Source: Hippopus hippopus
Taxonomy: Eukaryota > Mollusca > Bivalvia > Cardiida > Cardiidae
Direction of reading: 5' to 3'
DNA: 64,000 bases
Assembly (NCBI GenBank): GCA_946811185.2
Contig: OX328107.1
Coordinates: 9,637,565 to 9,701,564 of the forward strand
Each line of letters begins with the position of its first letter. Position 1 is the stretch's first letter. The notes below the pieces were generated by a model. That model searched no databases and had not been told where the DNA came from. It saw only the letters and a program-made list of their open reading frames with translations. A program made the translations under genes and the position numbers. Of the stretch, positions 51,801 through 54,800 are shown one piece after another.

Positions 51801-54800
51801 GTTGTCCCTTTACCATACAATCCTAACTTTTAACGACCCTGAGAAAGAGAGCTTTGGAAAACACTGTGGGGAAAAAGAGAAAATGTTGGTATCCAGCATT
51901 CTCTCCTTTTCACAAAAAATATTTTCTACCCTTCCCTATACAAAATTAAATTTTTGTATCACATGTATGTTGTTGTCTGCAAATGCTTTCAATTTGCGCT
52001 AGCTTAAAATTTTGTTGTTTGGTAAAGAGTTATGTCGGTCAATAGCTCTTTAAGCACCAGATATTGTGACCTCAACCTTTTTCCATGACTGAAAATTCAG
52101 CCAATTCACTGACACTCAGAACGGTTTTTATCTGCTAAAGATTACTGTGACAAGGACAATTGTCCTATGTCCTATCGAACTTGCAGAAATACAGGATACC
52201 TTCAAATTAGTGCGACAAAAACAATCAAGACTACTTTTTAGCCCTTAGGCTGCTAAGCATGACTCACTGACCTTTTGCGGACAGTGTAGATCATGATCAG
52301 ACTGCACAGATAAAGATTTTTCCTCCAAAAAATGAATTTAAAGTAGCATTATTTGGATTTTTACTACTGGCTTGAAAGTTTAACTTGACATTATTAGGGT
52401 TAAATATATTTGGAAGGACAAAGTCCTAGTTCTGTGTGCATCATATTGGGACAATGTACCAGAATACCCTCTTTAGCAGGACCCTGCTTACAGGCTTGCC
52501 TAAACAAGGGGTTTAGAACATGATCATACTGCACAGAATGATCTTGATCCATGCAATACACAAAAGCCCTTGTTTTTGCCTATGGCCATGACAGAACTAA
52601 GACAGTTTCTCAGAAATCTCCCTATCTGGGTCTTGTCTTTTCTGGTGCTATAAGGGTTTCTATGGACACTGAAGCGTTGAGTCTTAGGCCACTTGAGGGT
52701 GTGGGTTCGAGCCTCATGGCTGACCATCTAAAATTACTAATGGTCTTTCAGATGAGATGTTCAATTGTCCAATGTGACGGTGCTTTACCCTGAGCATGTA
52801 TTAACTTTGGATGGGTTTCGCCCTTTATCTTGCTCTATCCCCATAACATAACTAACTTCAGGGTTGTTAAAATAATGGATTGTTTAATAAAGGGTAATAT
52901 AATGTCTCAAGAGGCTTTACCTCAATATAATTTTGACTCCTTCAAAGGGGGGGAAAGAAGGATGTTATTATTATACCCCCACAAAACGAATGTTTTCTGG
53001 GATATACTGGAATCACCCTGTCTGTCCGTGTGTTCGTCCATCTGTGTGTCCGTCTGTGTACAAATAATTGCCTGTTTCTGTCAAAGCGCTGGCAGCAGAT
53101 ATTGAGCTGATTTTTGGTGTGTAAGTCAACCACCATGAGTTACAGATCAAGTTTGAGTTTCGTTCCGGTCCACTGATTTTTGACGAAATTGCGGGCCTTG
53201 GACTTAGAAATTTTCAAGGAAAAAACAGTTTTCCGGACTTTTTTTCTAAACGCTGGCAGATATTGAGCTGATATTTGGTGTGCAAGTCAACCACCATTAG
53301 TTACAGATCAGGTTCGAGTTTCGTTCCGGTCCACTGATTTTTGATGAAATTACAGGCCTTGGACTTCGAAATTTTCAAACAGTTTTCCGGATTTTTTTTC
53401 TAAACGCTGGCAGCTATTGAGCTGATTTTTGGTGTGTAAGTCAACCAGCATTAGTTACAGATCAAGTTCGAGTTTCCTTACGGTCCACTGATTTTTGACG
53501 AAATTACGGGCCTTGGACTTCGAAATTTTTACGGAATAAACAGTTTTCCGGACTTTTTTTCTAAACGCTGGTAGATATTGAGCTGCTATTTGGTGTGCAA
53601 GTCAACAACCATGAGTTACAGATCAAGTTTGAGTTTCGTTCCGGTCCACTGATTTTTGATGAAATTACGGGCCTTGGACTTAGAAATTTTCACAGAAAAA
53701 AAAAAGTTTTCCGGACTTTTTTTCTAAACGCTGGCAGATATTGAGCTGATTTTTGTAGTGTAAGTCAACCACTATGAGTTACATATCAAGTTTGAGTTTC
53801 ATTCTGGTCCACTGATTTTTGACAAAATTACGGGCCTTGGACTTACAAATTTTCACCCAAGAAGACAGTTTCCGGACTTTTTTCTAAACGCTGGCAGATA
53901 TTGACCTGATTTTCGCGAACTCCCCCCTACAGTTTTGCTGCTATTATATTGAAAGTTTGTTGTTACATTGATTGTATGCTGAAGTTGTGCAAGACGCAGT
54001 TTTCAATCATCTACTCCCTATGATTCAAGGGTAATCTCCCCTTGAACTTAGAAAATTTTCTGTTAAATTGCCTGTTTCTGTCAAAGCCCTGGCGGGGGTA
54101 TTAAGTCACATTGAGTGACAGCTCTAGTTAGCCCTATTATCTCCCTTTAACCCTTATCCTGCTAACTAAATTTAGCAAAACTTCCAAGCCTATAGTAAAA
54201 ACCTGAATAATGTTATTTCAAACCGTTTTTTTTTTTAGAAAACGTATCTCCTTATCAGACAGACTAGATCCAAGATCAGACTGCATATTCTGTGCAGTCT
54301 GATCTTGATCTACACTGTCCGCAAAAGGTCAGTGAGTCGTGCTTAGCATCTGAAGGGTTAACAGATTCATATGGCATGTAAGATATATCAGCTGGGCACT
54401 TGATTGTCTAATAAGTCCTTTATTGCAAATTGATTACCATAACATCAACTTTTATTTAGTTGCTTTGACCTTTGAGAATCCCAAATATTGAATGGAATTT
54501 TTCAGTCAATAGTTAAAATCTTTGATGTTAGAATGTATCAGTTGCTTTAATTGAAAAATTTATTACAGTATCTGACAATATAGATCAAAGACCAGACCGA
54601 GATAAACATGCAGTCTGATCGATCTTGATCTACTTTGTCCAAAAAAATAGCTTAACTCTTTCCCAAACAACAAATTTTAGACTTCCAAATTGAGAGCATC
54701 TGCAAGCAACAAATCTGAAAGTGGCACAAATGAACTGAGGTTCTTTGACAGGATACTGATAACTAGCATTTTCTCCTTTTCCCACAATTTTTTCAGAAGG

